64,000 nucleotides of DNA from Chloroflexota bacterium (lineage in GTDB: Bacteria; Chloroflexota; Anaerolineae; Anaerolineales; VGOW01): contig VGOW01000009.1 in the NCBI GenBank assembly GCA_016875735.1, positions 20,633 to 84,632 on the forward strand, read 5' to 3'. Position numbers and translations under genes: made by a program. Below are positions 25,600 through 34,015 of the stretch, in pieces; the first letter of the stretch is position 1; each line of letters starts with the position of its first letter. The notes below the pieces were generated by a model that saw only the letters and a program-made list of their open reading frames with translations, made no database searches and was not told the origin of the DNA.

Positions 25600-26715
25600 A
25601 TGTTCACCTTTGGCATCACTGCTCAAGCCCCCGCCACCCGCGCCCGCGCCGGAATCTTCCATACTCCGCACGGCGACCTGCTCACGCCCGCCTTCGCGCC
25701 CGTTGGCACGCAGGGCGCGGTGAAGGCGCTCACGCCCGCGCAATTGCGCGATCTCGGCGCGTCGCTGGTGCTGGCCAACACCTATCACCTCTACCTCCGC
25801 CCCGGCGATGCGTTGGTGAAAGAACTCGGCGGCCTGCATGAATTCATGCAATGGCCCGGCCCCCTCCTCACCGATAGCGGCGGCTTCCAAGTTTTCTCGC
25901 TTTCCGACACGCGCAAAATCGACGACGACGGCGTGACGTTCAAGAGTCACATCGACGGATCGATCCACCGCTTCACGCCGGAGCGAAGCATCGAGATTCA
26001 AAACAACCTCGGCGCCGACATCATCATGGCCTTCGACGAATGCCCGCCGCCTCTGGAGCGCGGCTACGTCGAACTCGCCGTCAAGCGCACACACGCGTGG
26101 GCCGAGCGATGCCGCAACTTCCACTCGCGAACCGACCAAGCACTGTTCGGCATCGTGCAGGGCGGCATCTTTCCCGATCTGCGCCAGCAGTCGGCGCGGT
26201 TCCTCACCGCGCTCGACTTCCCCGGCTACGCCATCGGCGGCTTGGCAGTGGGCGAAACCAAAGAGCAGATGCACGCCATGCTCGACTGCACCGTGCCTGC
26301 CCTTCCCGAAAACAAGCCGCGCTATTTGATGGGCGTGGGCATGCCCGAAGATTTGGTGAACGGCGTGGCGCGCGGCATCGACATCTTCGACTGTGTTCTG
26401 CCCACGCGGCTGGCGCGCAATGCCGCGGCGCTCACCCGCATCGGGCGGCTGAACATGAAGAACGCCCAATATGCCCGCGACCCCGGCCCGGTGGAAGAAG
26501 GCTGTGCATGCTATTGCTGTGCCAACTTCACCCGCGCCTACATCCGCCACCTCATCGTCGCCGAAGAGATTCTGGCCGCCGTCCTTCTCACCATGCACAA
26601 CGTACACCTCCTGCTCACCCTCATGCGCGAAATGCGCACCGCCATCATTGACGGCGCCTTCCACAATTACGCGCAATCCTTCCTCCAGAACTACAGAGCA
26701 ATCAGCAGTCAGTAG
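25600..26715 (+). CDS. tgt: Queuine/preQ1 tRNA-guanine transglycosylase
   Basis: Exchanges guanine-34 of GUN-anticodon tRNAs for preQ1 in queuosine synthesis. The 371-residue enzyme has the catalytic TDSGGFQVFSL and the GIDIFDCVLPTRLARNAAA region with the nucleophilic aspartate. The GIVQGGIFPDLR and GGLAVGE motifs bind the base. The zinc site is CACYCC followed by a downstream His. The end of the gene (AISSQ and stop) is encoded by a heptamer array. QueG, the last step of the same pathway, is encoded about 14 kb downstream. Confidence 0.95.
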   Translation: MFTFGITAQAPATRARAGIFHTPHGDLLTPAFAPVGTQGAVKALTPAQLRDLGASLVLANTYHLYLRPGDALVKELGGLHEFMQWPGPLLTDSGGFQVFSLSDTRKIDDDGVTFKSHIDGSIHRFTPERSIEIQNNLGADIIMAFDECPPPLERGYVELAVKRTHAWAERCRNFHSRTDQALFGIVQGGIFPDLRQQSARFLTALDFPGYAIGGLAVGETKEQMHAMLDCTVPALPENKPRYLMGVGMPEDLVNGVARGIDIFDCVLPTRLARNAAALTRIGRLNMKNAQYARDPGPVEEGCACYCCANFTRAYIRHLIVAEEILAAVLLTMHNVHLLLTLMREMRTAIIDGAFHNYAQSFLQNYRAISSQ

Positions 26716-26773
26716 TCAGTAGTCAGAATCCAGCAACAGACCTTACATCCTTCATCCTTCATCCTTCCCTCAT
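26697..26773. repeat. Phased heptamer array between tgt and uppP (11 units)
   Basis: Eleven 7-nt units (AGCAGTC, AGTAGTC ... CATCCTT) in constant phase. They hold the tgt stop at the left and reach the uppP start codon at the right. Confidence 0.85.
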
Positions 26774-27593
26774 GACCTTCCTCCAAGCCCTTCTTCTCGG
26801 CATCACTCAAGGCCTCACCGAGTTTCTGCCCATCTCTTCCACCGCCCATCTCATCCTCATCCCGTGGCTGCTCGAATGGGCGCTCGACCCCAATGCCATC
26901 TTCGTGTTCGACGTTCTCGTGCAGCTGGGCACGCTGGCCGCCGTCATCCTCTACTTCGCCAAAGACCTGTGGCGCGTCGCCCTCGCCATGCTCGACGGCC
27001 TTCGCGCGCGAGCGCCATTCGAGTCAGGCGACGCGCGGCTGGGCTGGCTGGTGATCGTCGCCACCGTGCCAGCCGCCATCGTCGGCTTGCTTCTCAAAAC
27101 ATACTTCGAGGCCCTGCATCAACAGCCCGCCCTCGTCGCCACCATCCTGCTCGGCGCGGCAGTGCTGTTCGTCGTCGAGCATTTCAGCAAACACCGCCGC
27201 CCGCTCCACTCGCTCACCTGGCGCGATGCGATCATCATCGGTTGCTCGCAAGCCCTCGCCCTTCTGCCCGGCGTGTCACGCTCCGCCGCCACCATCTCCG
27301 GCGGCCTCCTGCTCGGCCTCGAACGCCCCGCCGCCGCCCGCTTCAGCTTCCTCATGTCCATCCCCATCATGCTCGCCGCCGGAGCCGTCGCCGTCAAAGA
27401 CCTCTTCGAGATTCCAAACTTCGCCGCCTACCTTCCCCCATTCGCGCTGGCCTTCGTCGCCGCCGCCGTCGTCGGCCTCCTCTCCATTCACTGGCTGTTG
27501 AGTTACCTCGCCAAACGCTCAATGGACATCTTCGCGTGGTATCGCCTCGCCTTCGGATTGCTGTGCATCGCCGTTGCTCTATTGCGCGGCTGA
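26772..27593 (+). CDS. uppP: Undecaprenyl-diphosphate phosphatase
   Basis: Integral membrane enzyme that recycles undecaprenyl pyrophosphate for cell-wall and polysaccharide synthesis. The 273-residue protein has the two BacA signature loops, GITQGLTEFLPISSTAHLIL at the N-terminus and LLPGVSRSAATISGGLLLGL near residue 160. About eight membrane helices are visible. No Shine-Dalgarno is left, because the upstream gap is a heptamer array that reaches the start codon. A binding lipoprotein gene overlaps its 3' end. Confidence 0.95.
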   Translation: MTFLQALLLGITQGLTEFLPISSTAHLILIPWLLEWALDPNAIFVFDVLVQLGTLAAVILYFAKDLWRVALAMLDGLRARAPFESGDARLGWLVIVATVPAAIVGLLLKTYFEALHQQPALVATILLGAAVLFVVEHFSKHRRPLHSLTWRDAIIIGCSQALALLPGVSRSAATISGGLLLGLERPAAARFSFLMSIPIMLAAGAVAVKDLFEIPNFAAYLPPFALAFVAAAVVGLLSIHWLLSYLAKRSMDIFAWYRLAFGLLCIAVALLRG

Positions 27594-28282
27594 TCATTCT
27601 GATCGCAGGCGCGATCAGCGGATGCGAGTCGTCGATCCCTTCGACTCCGACGGTGACGCCGCCGGTGCGCGTGGTCACCACGCTCTCGGCCCAGCCGTTC
27701 GTGCGCGCGGCCACCGACCGATCGGTGACCGGGCCGACTTCGTTCGTGATCACGGTGGCGGCCTCCCAACCCGATCTGCTGGACTCGGTCTCCCACGAGT
27801 CAGTGGTCGGCGTCACCCTCTATATCCCCAACGGAACATCCCTTTGGGCCACGCCATTGGCTGACGAGTCGATTGCGGTCATCGTCCATCCGGCCAACGC
27901 AATCGGCGATTTGACTCTGGCGCAAGTGCGAGATGCGTTTGCCGGGCGCGCACCGGAGTGGGCGGCGGCCACTCGCGAAGAGGGCGACGATTCGCGGATG
28001 GCGTTCGAGGCGCTGGCGCTGAACGGGCTGAAGCCCGCGGCCACGACGATCCTCGCGCCTTCGCCCGAAACGATGCTCAAGTTCGTGAGCGGCACGCCGA
28101 ACGGAATCGGGTTCGCGCCACTGCGGTGGGTCAACGAGACGGTGAAGGTTGTGGCGATTGAGGGCAAGCGCCCCGGCGAGGAGGGCTACGCATTGAACAC
28201 GCTGATTGTGGCGGTGGCGAAAGAGGAGCCTACCGGCGCGGCGCGCGAGTGGTTGGCAAAATTGCAGAGCGCACAACCGTAG
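27563..28282 (+). CDS. Substrate-binding-like lipoprotein (PstS/PBP-like)
   Basis: A 239-residue protein from GTG 27563 with a signal peptide MHRRCSIARLIILIAGAISGC, whose Cys can be lipidated. The track ORF starts far upstream inside uppP in a meaningless frame. The mature part resembles periplasmic phosphate-type binding proteins: VVGVTLYIPNG, ADESIAVIVHPANAIGDLTL, LAQVRDAFAGRAPEWA, and GFAPLRWVNETVKVVAIEG. The domain is short and no ABC transporter is nearby, so the ligand is unknown. The stop codon lies inside a REP palindrome that also holds the stop of the convergent transposase. Confidence 0.72.
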   Translation: MHRRCSIARLIILIAGAISGCESSIPSTPTVTPPVRVVTTLSAQPFVRAATDRSVTGPTSFVITVAASQPDLLDSVSHESVVGVTLYIPNGTSLWATPLADESIAVIVHPANAIGDLTLAQVRDAFAGRAPEWAAATREEGDDSRMAFEALALNGLKPAATTILAPSPETMLKFVSGTPNGIGFAPLRWVNETVKVVAIEGKRPGEEGYALNTLIVAVAKEEPTGAAREWLAKLQSAQP

Positions 28283-28306
28283 GGGCGGATCGCGATCCGC
28301 CCCTAC
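28279..28306. repeat. REP palindrome R1 (28 bp, perfect)
   Basis: GTAGGGGCGGATCG meets its exact complement CGATCCGCCCCTAC. The TAG near each end is used as the stop codon by the two convergent genes. Confidence 0.95.
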
Positions 28307-28878
28307 CGGGCGGGCATTCGTTTACGGCCTCGTGGTGTCTGTGGGTTCTCGGCATCCAACACCCAACGCAATGGATTCTGAAATATGTATTGGCGGGTTG
28401 CATCCAATTCGCGTTCGTTGCGGATGATGCGTTCGTAATAATTGCGCTGCCACACGGGCGCGGCGGGCGTGTTGCGCATTTGGTTGATTCGCTTGGCCGA
28501 CACTGTTTTGAACGCGGCCACCAATCGGCCCAATGGTTTGCGTTTGGCCGCCGTGTCCGCCGGGGCGGTTCGCGAACCGCCCCTACCCAAACCGCCCCTG
28601 TCATGGTTGTCCGTAATAACGATAATGCCATGCAAATGATTGGGCATCACAACCCATTCGTCCAGTTCCACATACGCATATTGTTCGGCCAACCATTCCC
28701 ATGCTTCGGCAACCACCCGACCATGCTCATTCAACCTCATCTCACCTTCGGCAACATCACCGAATAAACACTCGCGCCCTTGGGCCACCAACGTGACAAA
28801 ATATGCTCCAGCCTGTGTGTAATCGTATCCCTTCAGCCGGATCGAACGGCGGTGATGGCGCTGTGGATCGAAGCTCAT
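28303..28878 (-). CDS. REP-associated tyrosine transposase (RAYT, Y1_Tnp)
   Basis: A 191-residue Y1 transposase of the type that mobilises REP palindromes as single-stranded DNA. Family features: MSFDPQRHHRRSIRLKGYDY at the start, the HUH-like VVMPNHLHGIIVI motif, and the tyrosine segment WQRNYYERIIRNERELDATRQYIFQNPLRW. A GGGGCGG REP (R2) lies inside the gene and is translated as RGGLGRGGSRTAP between the HUH and tyrosine parts. R1 overlaps the stop codon, and a different palindrome lies just before the start. The ATG at 28878 is preferred to the TTG of the track. No terminal inverted repeats of a classical IS are seen. Confidence 0.88.
   Translation of the reverse strand: MSFDPQRHHRRSIRLKGYDYTQAGAYFVTLVAQGRECLFGDVAEGEMRLNEHGRVVAEAWEWLAEQYAYVELDEWVVMPNHLHGIIVITDNHDRGGLGRGGSRTAPADTAAKRKPLGRLVAAFKTVSAKRINQMRNTPAAPVWQRNYYERIIRNERELDATRQYIFQNPLRWVLDAENPQTPRGRKRMPAR
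28562..28583. repeat. REP palindrome R2 inside the RAYT gene
   Basis: GGGGCGGTTCG|CGAACCGCCCC, a perfect 22-bp palindrome of the R1 family, read in frame. Confidence 0.9.
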
Positions 28879-28889
28879 ATCATGCAAAT

Positions 28890-28914
28890 ACCAAGTGTCT
28901 CCAAGACACTTGGT
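28890..28914. repeat. Palindrome upstream of RAYT
   Basis: ACCAAGTGTCT-CCA-AGACACTTGGT, an 11-bp perfect stem, 12 nt before the RAYT start codon; a second palindrome type at the transposase locus. Confidence 0.8.
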
Positions 28915-28956
28915 GTCTACGGGGTGATCCCAAAATGGCGTTGCTGGGCATAATGC

Positions 28957-29589
28957 TTATGTGGACAAACTTTTCTCAAGTAGATACTCGTTGACTTTCT
29001 CCTCATCGCTTGATGAAAGATATGCTCTTTTCAAATCATCGCCAAACCCATCACCTATCGCTACCTGTATTGGAGCAGAAAATCTGAGTTCTTTGCAGAT
29101 AATGTTTTCTACTTGAAGAATAAATTTCAGCGCAATATCAAACTGATCCCCCGTTCTTGTGTATAACTCGGAAGCCATAATCTTGTATTCGTATTTTGCC
29201 ACTCTCTCACCAAAGACGTAGTTTGCATATTCTCGCAATTCCTGTAATTCTCGCAGCAACTCCAAATAACTTCTATCCAACAATTTTGAGTTGACTAAGC
29301 GTTGTTCCAACAAGGTTTGAAGGTGTCTATGCCGTAACCGTCGCAATTCTTGAGTTTTCGTCAAGTAATCCATTGAAAGCACTGCGACTCCCATATGGAA
29401 CAGAGCATAGTAAAACCCTATTGGAGAAAAAAGCACGTTGCCTGTTTTCTTGCTGACGCTATAAGCAGTTTCTCTGAAGCATACGGCTGTAAGTATATGC
29501 TTGGCGCTTTTATTTGTCCGCCCCCACCATTCATCCTCGACTCCCACAGTAAGGGCGCTTCTAAGGTCGGTAAAGTAAGTTGGCGACAT
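28957..29589 (-). CDS. Hypothetical helical protein, HEPN-like (tentative)
   Basis: I do not recognise this 210-residue protein. It is markedly more AT-rich than its neighbours, which suggests transfer. The middle (SPIGFYYALFHMGVAVLSMDY, then a basic RRLRHRH segment) and the helical ELLRELQELREYANYVFGERV resemble HEPN proteins. RLRHRH fits the R-x4-H pattern, but its position relative to the expected helix is unsure. It lies between a RAYT and the CHAT/hydrolase locus. The ATG at 29589 has no clear Shine-Dalgarno. It may be a toxin or abortive-infection remnant; no partner is evident. Confidence 0.5.
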   Translation of the reverse strand: MSPTYFTDLRSALTVGVEDEWWGRTNKSAKHILTAVCFRETAYSVSKKTGNVLFSPIGFYYALFHMGVAVLSMDYLTKTQELRRLRHRHLQTLLEQRLVNSKLLDRSYLELLRELQELREYANYVFGERVAKYEYKIMASELYTRTGDQFDIALKFILQVENIICKELRFSAPIQVAIGDGFGDDLKRAYLSSSDEEKVNEYLLEKSLST

Positions 29590-29619
29590 TGGATAGTCCA
29601 CTTTGGCGAAAGAAGCCGC

Positions 29620-30261
29620 CTAACTCAGAAACGGGTTGAACCGCCGTTCCTCGCCAACCGTCGTTTGCGGGCCGTGGCCGGAAAGCACGACGGTGGGATC
29701 GGGCAGGGTGAGGAACTGTGTGCGGATGCTGTGGATGAGCGTGTCGAAATCGCCGCCGGGAAAATCGGTGCGGCCAATAGAGCCTTGAAAGAGAACGTCG
29801 CCGCCGAAGATCACTCCGGCGGCTTTTTCGTAGAAGGCAACGTGCCCCACCGTGTGGCCGGGAACGAAGAAAACTTCAAACTTCAAATTTCCAACTTCCA
29901 ACTTTGTTCTGCCCGTCGCATGATCGTCGAGCAAAATGGTGGGTTCGGGGCCGGGTTGCATGGGCACGCCCCACTGCTTCGCGCCGCCGAGGTTGCGGTA
30001 GAGAGGCAGTTCGAGCGAGTGCAGGGCCACAGGCAGATCGAGGGCGCGCACCAGATCGGCCACACCGCCCCAATGATCGAAGTGCGCGTGCGTGAGCCAG
30101 ATCGCTTTCAGTGTTGCCCCCATCTGCTTCGCCGTCGCCATCACCACCGGCGCATCGCCGCCGGGATCGATCACGACGGCCTCCCCTGAGTCCGAGTCGG
30201 CGGCGATATAGCCGTTGGCGCCAATGGGCCCCAGCGAAAGCGCGGCAAGTTTGAGAGTCAT
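29620..30261 (-). CDS. MBL-fold hydrolase, glyoxalase II-like
   Basis: A 213-residue metallo-beta-lactamase-fold protein with the metal motif LTHAHFDHWGG, a second His in FVPGHTVGH, the bridging Asp in GVIFGGDVLF and the final His in VLSGHGPQT. It is likely a thioester or other ester hydrolase of the glyoxalase II branch. In the middle, TKLEVGNLKFEV is encoded by five heptamer units. The ATG overlaps the stop of the upstream alpha/beta hydrolase as ATGA, so the two are translationally coupled. Substrate unknown. Confidence 0.85.
   Translation of the reverse strand: MTLKLAALSLGPIGANGYIAADSDSGEAVVIDPGGDAPVVMATAKQMGATLKAIWLTHAHFDHWGGVADLVRALDLPVALHSLELPLYRNLGGAKQWGVPMQPGPEPTILLDDHATGRTKLEVGNLKFEVFFVPGHTVGHVAFYEKAAGVIFGGDVLFQGSIGRTDFPGGDFDTLIHSIRTQFLTLPDPTVVLSGHGPQTTVGEERRFNPFLS
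29872..29906. repeat. Phased heptamer array inside the MBL gene (5 units)
   Basis: AACTTCA, AACTTCA, AATTTCC, AACTTCC, AACTTTG in constant 7-nt phase, read in frame. Confidence 0.75.
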
Positions 30262-31787
30262 CGAGTCAGCCAATCCACAACCTGATCGTTGGCAATCGGC
30301 GCGGTGAAGAAGTTGTTGTGATGGAGTTGATCACCCTTCTCGTAAACTTTACGATGATCGCCCGACACAGGGAAGCCCGGCGACGACGGCGCGGCCTCGT
30401 AACTGCCGCGCGTGGGCACCACACCGTCGTTATCTTGCCCGAATACGCTGTCGATGAATTTATCCTGCGCCCATTTGCCGAACCGCTGAAGCACGCCCTG
30501 CGCGGTGGGCGTGAAGTTGGCCGCCATCGCAAAATACTCGGTGGCGCTCGGCGGGCTGGAGTTCAACCGCCGCAAATAATCGGATGAGGGATTGAAGGCG
30601 CTGAGGCCCGGCAAACCTTTGAGCGCGCCGTGCGCCAGCAGTTTCACCAGCATGAGGATGCCTTCGATGGTGAGGGTGTAGGCGTTGTCGGGCAAGTTGG
30701 TGAGCAGGTTGGTGTATCGGTCGATCAGATTCACGGCGTTCTCTTCGTCCACCAAAATCGTTCCCTGATTGGGCGAGGCCACCATCAATGATTTGTGAAT
30801 CTTCACCGCGCGCCCGCCGGTGTTCACATCCATTTGCCGTTCGGTGAGTTCGCGGCCCACCAGCCCGCCCCGGCTGTGAGTCATCACATCGAGTTCGAGC
30901 GAGATGCCCTCGGGCAACATATCAAAAAAGGTTTGCGCGTTTTGCGCCGGCGAGTGGTGCAGGCTCGGATGATTGAAAGCAAAGATACGCCCGCCGTAGT
31001 GATGCGCCAGTTTTTCGAGCGTGGATTTGAGCAGGAGCGCATACGAGCCTTCGCTGGTGCTGAACGTGCCATGCAAAAGCAACAGCGCGCGCCCGCCGCG
31101 AATCTTTTCCCAATCCATCGGCGCGGGCGTCGGGTTCGCGCCCTGATATTGATCGGGCTCGATCCTGTGAAAGCCGTAAGGCCGATTTTGCTCTTCCCAA
31201 TTTTTTGCCAGCGCCAACGCGCCCTTGCCCACAATATCATCGGTGGCCCACGCCAACACCCGCACCAGCCGCCGCCCAATTTTGCTGATCGGCCCGCGCG
31301 TCTGCGATTCATCGGCGGCGGCTTCGGGAGGGACGGGCGCGCTGGCTCGCGGCAAATGAAAGACGACTTCCCCCGCTCCGCCGCGCGTAGCCTCCGCGGT
31401 GGGCGCCGCCGATTCGGGAAAGATCCATCGACTCATCCCGGCCTCGTCGGTATAGAGCATCGCGTACCCCACACTCTCGCCCATGCTGGGGATGGCGCAC
31501 ACGATGGCCGGCTCGCCTTCGCGAGTCACGGCGGTGAGGCCGTCGGCGCGAGTCGTCGAACCGCCGGGCGGCGTGGTGTCTTCGGTGATGTTGATCTCGT
31601 ACACCTTTCCGGCGAAGATGCCGGCGCGTTCGACGGCGGCGTTGAGATGCGTTTCGTGCACGCCGCTGTCACTGCGTGTGGCGCTCTCCGAGGCGCTCAT
31701 CTCGGTGACGGTGCCCACCATGCCGGGCGCGTTGAGGGTGTATCCGCCGGGGGAGAGTTCAGTAGTGCTTCCGGTCAATTCAGTCAT
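30258..31787 (-). CDS. Alpha/beta hydrolase (lipase/esterase-like) in CHAT locus
   Basis: A 509-residue protein. The first 190 residues are a Ser/Thr/Ala-rich beta-type region without a known motif. From about 235 an alpha/beta hydrolase begins: GGRALLLLHGTFSTSEGSYA (oxyanion loop), the nucleophile Ser305 in DVMTHSRGGLVGREL, an acidic segment VFGQDNDGVVPTRGS and a late HHNNFF that may hold the catalytic His. GGAGAT precedes ATG 31787 by 8 nt. There is no signal peptide, so it should act in the cytoplasm. It follows a CHAT-protease gene and is coupled to an MBL hydrolase. The substrate is unknown; a phospholipid or acylated protein is possible by analogy with lipase effectors. Confidence 0.72.
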   Translation of the reverse strand: MTELTGSTTELSPGGYTLNAPGMVGTVTEMSASESATRSDSGVHETHLNAAVERAGIFAGKVYEINITEDTTPPGGSTTRADGLTAVTREGEPAIVCAIPSMGESVGYAMLYTDEAGMSRWIFPESAAPTAEATRGGAGEVVFHLPRASAPVPPEAAADESQTRGPISKIGRRLVRVLAWATDDIVGKGALALAKNWEEQNRPYGFHRIEPDQYQGANPTPAPMDWEKIRGGRALLLLHGTFSTSEGSYALLLKSTLEKLAHHYGGRIFAFNHPSLHHSPAQNAQTFFDMLPEGISLELDVMTHSRGGLVGRELTERQMDVNTGGRAVKIHKSLMVASPNQGTILVDEENAVNLIDRYTNLLTNLPDNAYTLTIEGILMLVKLLAHGALKGLPGLSAFNPSSDYLRRLNSSPPSATEYFAMAANFTPTAQGVLQRFGKWAQDKFIDSVFGQDNDGVVPTRGSYEAAPSSPGFPVSGDHRKVYEKGDQLHHNNFFTAPIANDQVVDWLTR

Positions 31788-31799
31788 GGCATGATCTCC

Positions 31800-31870
31800 G
31801 AATCAAAAGAATCCACGAAGGGACACGAAGTTTTCTTCGTGCCTTTTCGTGTTCCTTCGTGGATCAGAAT
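31800..31870. repeat. Imperfect inverted repeat
   Basis: AATCCACGAAGGGACACGAAG and its imperfect complement CTTCGTG...TTCCTTCGTGGAT, in the gap between the hydrolase and CHAT genes. Confidence 0.65.
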
Positions 31871-31936
31871 GTTGTGGACGCAACGATCTCGCGGCAATGA
31901 TGCGCACGAGGTCAGGTTAAGCCAACACTGCAGATT

Positions 31937-32024
31937 CGTCATTGCGAGCGAACGAAGTGAGCGAAGCAATCCCCTGTCTCGCCTTGAGATTGCTTCGGCG
32001 CGAAGAACGCGCCTCGCAATGACA
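31937..32024. repeat. CATTGCGAGC-type REP element
   Basis: GTCATTGCGAGCGAACGAAG ... GCAATC pairs with GATTGCTTCGG ... CCTCGCAATGAC. A second copy is at 44060-44146. It fills much of the gap upstream of the hydrolase gene. Confidence 0.75.
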
Positions 32025-32070
32025 CACTCTTCCCAAACCAAAGCGAATATCATCATGATGTTGCCGCCGT

Positions 32071-33984
32071 TCACTTTTGCAAACGCAGTGCGGGGTGTCC
32101 GTAATAAATATAGGCGACGGGCGTGGTCGAATCGTTGCGATCATATTTGCATCGCTCGGCCTGCAACACTTCGGCCACTCGTTTGTGCTCGCCCTTCAGC
32201 GTCGATTTGTAAAATTCTTCGGCGAAAGCGTAAGCCACTTCGTCGTGCACTTCCCACAGCGGCGCAATGAAACCCATCGCGCCGCCGCGAATCACATCGC
32301 CGGGAAAACCCGCCGCCTGCCCCAAACTACTGCCTGCCGTGCCCACCTGGCAGGCGTTGAGAAACACAAACGAGAACAGCGGCGTTTGCCCGCACTTGTA
32401 TCGCCCAATGAGCGCGCCCGGCGTGAGTTTGTTTTTGTCGGCCAACAGCAAAGCCTGATCGTTCGCGTCGGGATCGCTGAGGCCGTGCACGGCAAAATGG
32501 ATGAGATGCCCTGCCGTCTTCTCCCCGCTGATCACTTTGACGAGATCGGCTTGCGTGGCTTCGAGCGGTTGAGCGCCGTGCTGATCGACCAGCATCGCCC
32601 GCTCGGCGATGGCTTCCTTCAATTCTTTCATATCGGTGCCCAATCCGTATTTGGCCGCCACCGCCGTCACTCGCTTGACTTCAATCGCCGTCGGCGGTGG
32701 AAAGGCAACCTTTTCGTGCAACAGCCAACGGCCCATGATCGTCTGCGCGGCGAGGAAAGGCGGCAGGTTCGCGTCGAGCGGCTCATCGAGCAGAGCCAAT
32801 TCCCACGGCACGTATGTCTCTTCGGTGAGGAGCAGCAGAGTCGGCATCCGCTTCACCGACGCATGAACTTGGCGCAGAGCGTCGAAGAATTCAGGCGGCA
32901 TGATGTCGGCAATGTCCTGACCTTTGTTCTCCAACGTTTGCGCGGCGAAGAAGCCTTTGTAGTTTTGCTTTCGCAATTCCGAAATGAGATCGCCGGCGAA
33001 CTCGCGCGCGTCGGCCAATTCGGTGGCGATTGGCCCCAATTGAATCTTCGGCTTCGGCGCGACGAACGTCCATTGCAGCTGCCCGCCCGATTGGGTGATC
33101 GTCACTTGCAGATCGGGCCGATTCTCCGCCGAGGGCAAACTCATGCGGCACGGATTCGGTTTGGCCGCCGGTTGCTGTGGCGGCGTTGCGCCCGCCCCGG
33201 CCCCGACCGCGATCCCACGCTTTGCCATCCCCACCATCTGTTCGTCGTATATGAAATGCACCGACACAGTGGCATAACTCACGCCCGGTTTGGGCTGGCA
33301 GGTGAACGTGACTTTGGCTTCCATGCTCAACGAAAGCGGGCGATGGTTGCCGTCGAGCACTTTGAGTCCGTCGACCACGAGCATGATCAGGAACTTTGCT
33401 TCGGGCGGCGGGTTCTCGATGTGAATGGGTTGCGATTCCAACAGATCGGGGTCAACATCGGCGCGAAAACCGACCGTCACTTGAAAGGTTTCATCGGGGG
33501 CAACTTGATCCGGCGCATCGAGCGAGGGGTAGGCATCGAAATGAGTCTCGCCGCCGTTGCCCATCTTCACCGATTGGATGAAGCTGGCGACGTTGATGGC
33601 CGCCTCGCCCGATCGTTTCGCGCCTTCGTACAGCACGCCGACGAATGTGCCATTCTGCGTGACGACGATCAGCTTGTTATTCTCTCCGCGCGCAGTCTCT
33701 TCGGCCACTGCCGTGCCCATGCTGGCTTTCTCGACAACTTTGGCTTTGGGCAAATCAAGCAGCGCCAGTGGCCGAAGCACGAGCCTCGGGTCGGCTTTCA
33801 ACATGTCCGCCAGCGCGTCGAAGAGGATGACGAGAAACTCTCCCGCCCCCGACTCGACGATGAGATGCCAGCCATTTTTGCCTCCGGCCTGCTGCAACCG
33901 CAGAAGCGCGTTGTTGAGAATATCATCCTTTGAGGCGATCAAAAAATTGCGCCATTCATTCAATCGTTCGTCGCTGATAGGCAT
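32071..33984 (-). CDS. CHAT-domain (caspase-like) cysteine protease
   Basis: A 637-residue protein ending in a CHAT peptidase domain (about 370-637), the clan CD fold shared with caspases and separase. The catalytic dyad is visible: His500 in LIHFAVHGLSD and Cys545 in FVFLNACQVGTAG, followed by the GDVIRGGAMGFIAPLWEVHD segment. The N-terminal 370 residues contain a roadblock-like opening (MPISDERLNEWRNFL, LIVVTQNGTFVGVLYEG) and a beta-sandwich-like middle, roles unknown. AGGAAG lies 5 nt before the ATG. It follows a membrane-anchored protein gene by 31 nt. By family it is a regulated protease; its target and trigger cannot be inferred from sequence. Confidence 0.85.
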   Translation of the reverse strand: MPISDERLNEWRNFLIASKDDILNNALLRLQQAGGKNGWHLIVESGAGEFLVILFDALADMLKADPRLVLRPLALLDLPKAKVVEKASMGTAVAEETARGENNKLIVVTQNGTFVGVLYEGAKRSGEAAINVASFIQSVKMGNGGETHFDAYPSLDAPDQVAPDETFQVTVGFRADVDPDLLESQPIHIENPPPEAKFLIMLVVDGLKVLDGNHRPLSLSMEAKVTFTCQPKPGVSYATVSVHFIYDEQMVGMAKRGIAVGAGAGATPPQQPAAKPNPCRMSLPSAENRPDLQVTITQSGGQLQWTFVAPKPKIQLGPIATELADAREFAGDLISELRKQNYKGFFAAQTLENKGQDIADIMPPEFFDALRQVHASVKRMPTLLLLTEETYVPWELALLDEPLDANLPPFLAAQTIMGRWLLHEKVAFPPPTAIEVKRVTAVAAKYGLGTDMKELKEAIAERAMLVDQHGAQPLEATQADLVKVISGEKTAGHLIHFAVHGLSDPDANDQALLLADKNKLTPGALIGRYKCGQTPLFSFVFLNACQVGTAGSSLGQAAGFPGDVIRGGAMGFIAPLWEVHDEVAYAFAEEFYKSTLKGEHKRVAEVLQAERCKYDRNDSTTPVAYIYYGHPALRLQK

Positions 33985-34015
33985 GGTGTCTTCCTGTTAA
34001 TTTTGATCGGGCTGA

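Noticed and set aside
26864-27562. First half of the 472-aa ORF
   Set aside because: Out-of-frame reading of uppP with an Arg/Ser/His-rich product; only the part from GTG 27563 is protein-like.
28303-28878. Classical insertion sequence around the transposase
   Set aside because: The protein is a Y1 RAYT; there are no terminal inverted repeats or target duplications, and REP palindromes explain the flanks.
32077-33933. 618-aa plus-strand ORF opposite the CHAT gene
   Set aside because: Shadow frame; the minus strand encodes a CHAT domain with both catalytic residues.
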